Assembly (NCBI GenBank): GCA_017536845.1
Contig: JAFWCP010000059.1
Span: forward strand, 1 to 5,328
Direction: 5' to 3'
Origin: Solobacterium sp.
GTDB taxonomy: Bacteria; Bacillota_I; Bacilli_A; Erysipelotrichales; Erysipelotrichaceae
DNA: 5,328 nucleotides
The translations under genes were made by a program, and so were the position numbers. Each line of letters opens with the position of its first letter. Position 1 is the first letter of the stretch. A model generated the notes under the pieces. It searched no databases. It was not told the origin of the DNA and saw nothing but the letters and a program-made list of their open reading frames with translations. Positions 4,434 to 5,328 of this stretch are shown piece after piece.

Positions 4434-5328
4434 ATGATCTACTATGTAAAGGCCGACGCACCCAGGGAAGGAAACGGATCCAGGAGCACACCGTTCAGAT
4501 TTATCAATGACGCCGCACGGATTGCCGTGCCCGGTGATGAGATCGTTGTGGCTCCCGGCATATACCGTGAATACGTTAATCCGATCAATGCCGGTACGGA
4601 GGATGCACGAATCACATACAGAAGCGAAGAACCGCTGGGCGCTGTCATCACCGGCGCGGAAATTCTGGACGGATGGAAAAAGGTTGAAGGAACAACGTGG
4701 ACAGCCCGTGTCAGCAACGGCATTTTCGGAAACTACAATCCCTTTATTGAGAAAGTATGCGGCGACTGGTATTTCTCACCTGTGATCCGCCATACCGGTG
4801 CTTTGTTTGTCAATGACCTGATGATGTACGAATGTTCCACCCTGGATGACTGCAAATCCGGACGGCCCGATCCCTACGCCTGGACACAGGAGGAAGCAAA
4901 GTATCTGTGGTATACGGAACAGGACAATAATGAAACCGTATTATATGCCAATTTTCATGATATGGATCCGAACTGTGAAAAGGTTGAAATCACAGTAAGA
5001 AGAAACTGCTTCATGCCTGACAGGACCGGCGTGGGATATATTACAGTAAGCGGGTTCAATATCACAAAAGCTGCTACAACATGGGCGCCTCCGGCTGCAT
5101 ACCAGGACGGCATGATCGGACCGCACTGGTCCAGAGGATGGATCATCGAAGACTGTGAGATCAGCAACAGCCGCTGCTGCGGGATCTCGCTCGGGAAATA
5201 CCTTGATCCTGAGAATGATATGTATTTCTTCCATAAAAAAGTTAAAAGCCCGACGCAGATGGAAAGAGACGCAGTTTGCCGCGGCCAGTACCATGGCTGG
5301 CTGAAGGAAAAGGTAGGCGGGCATATTA
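4434..5328 (+). CDS. GH120 beta-xylosidase, N-terminal part (runs off right edge)
   Basis: Open without a stop from ATG 4434 to the window end (298 codons); AGGAGG at 4422-4427 overlaps the A of the preceding TGA stop and leaves 6 nt of spacing. The sequence matches Thermoanaerobacterium saccharolyticum XylC, the founding GH120 member, as I remember it: the DAARIAVPGDEIVVAPGIYRE start of a parallel beta-helix, NPFIEKVCGDWYF, NDLMMYE, EITVRRNCFMPDRTGVGYITVSGF, WAPP at 217-220 and GWIIED at 235-240. The family hydrolyses xylobiose and xylo-oligosaccharides from the non-reducing end with retention. XylC is roughly 640 residues and its catalytic Asp and Glu lie well past residue 300, so catalytic competence cannot be checked here. 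No signal peptide is present. Together with the GH8 enzyme it forms a cytoplasmic oligosaccharide-degrading pair. Generic annotation as a right-handed beta-helix or DUF1565 protein would be less precise. Confidence 0.9.
   Translation, partial: MIYYVKADAPREGNGSRSTPFRFINDAARIAVPGDEIVVAPGIYREYVNPINAGTEDARITYRSEEPLGAVITGAEILDGWKKVEGTTWTARVSNGIFGNYNPFIEKVCGDWYFSPVIRHTGALFVNDLMMYECSTLDDCKSGRPDPYAWTQEEAKYLWYTEQDNNETVLYANFHDMDPNCEKVEITVRRNCFMPDRTGVGYITVSGFNITKAATTWAPPAAYQDGMIGPHWSRGWIIEDCEISNSRCCGISLGKYLDPENDMYFFHKKVKSPTQMERDAVCRGQYHGWLKEKVGGHI

Noticed and set aside
1..5328. Mobile element, CRISPR, tRNA/rRNA or defence system
   Set aside because: No terminal inverted repeats, transposase motifs, spaced direct repeats, structured RNA genes or recognisable defence proteins were seen.

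Overview
The window looks like chromosome from a fermentative Firmicute of the Clostridia type, probably a gut or rumen plant-fibre degrader. The evidence is moderate GC with AT-rich spacers, strong AGGAGG-type ribosome sites, GTG and TTG starts, near-consensus sigma-A promoters, and two cytoplasmic xylo-oligosaccharide hydrolases whose closest remembered relatives are Bacillus and Thermoanaerobacterium enzymes. This placement is an inference; no marker gene fixes the taxon.

Left edge (1-252): the first 71 bases encode, on the minus strand, the N-terminus of a histidine phosphatase (RHA motif, TTG start behind AGGAGG). A divergent intergenic region follows with one promoter in each direction. 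Next (253-1722) is a secreted serine hydrolase of the class C beta-lactamase/DD-peptidase superfamily, with a signal peptide and an N-terminal peptidoglycan-binding domain. It ends in a clear intrinsic terminator.

Middle (1723-3222): an SRAP (YedK/HMCES) abasic-site DNA-protein crosslinking protein comes after an unusual leader. That leader has two CCGG hairpins flanking a distant Shine-Dalgarno sequence, and a LexA/DinR-box-like palindrome over the start codon. Two unrecognised genes follow in the same direction with short gaps: a 56-residue single-span membrane protein missed by length-limited ORF calling, and a 167-residue soluble protein.

Right (3223-5328): a strong promoter drives a xylo-oligosaccharide operon. 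It holds a GH8 reducing-end xylose-releasing exo-oligoxylanase followed 11 bp later by a GH120 beta-xylosidase that runs off the window edge. Neither has a signal peptide, so imported xylo-oligosaccharides would be trimmed in the cytoplasm from the reducing end by GH8 and from the non-reducing end by GH120.

I found no mobile element, CRISPR array, tRNA or rRNA. No intergenic stretch exceeds about 190 bases. Most of the content belongs to known families. The less explained parts are the SRAP leader and the two small unknown genes after it.
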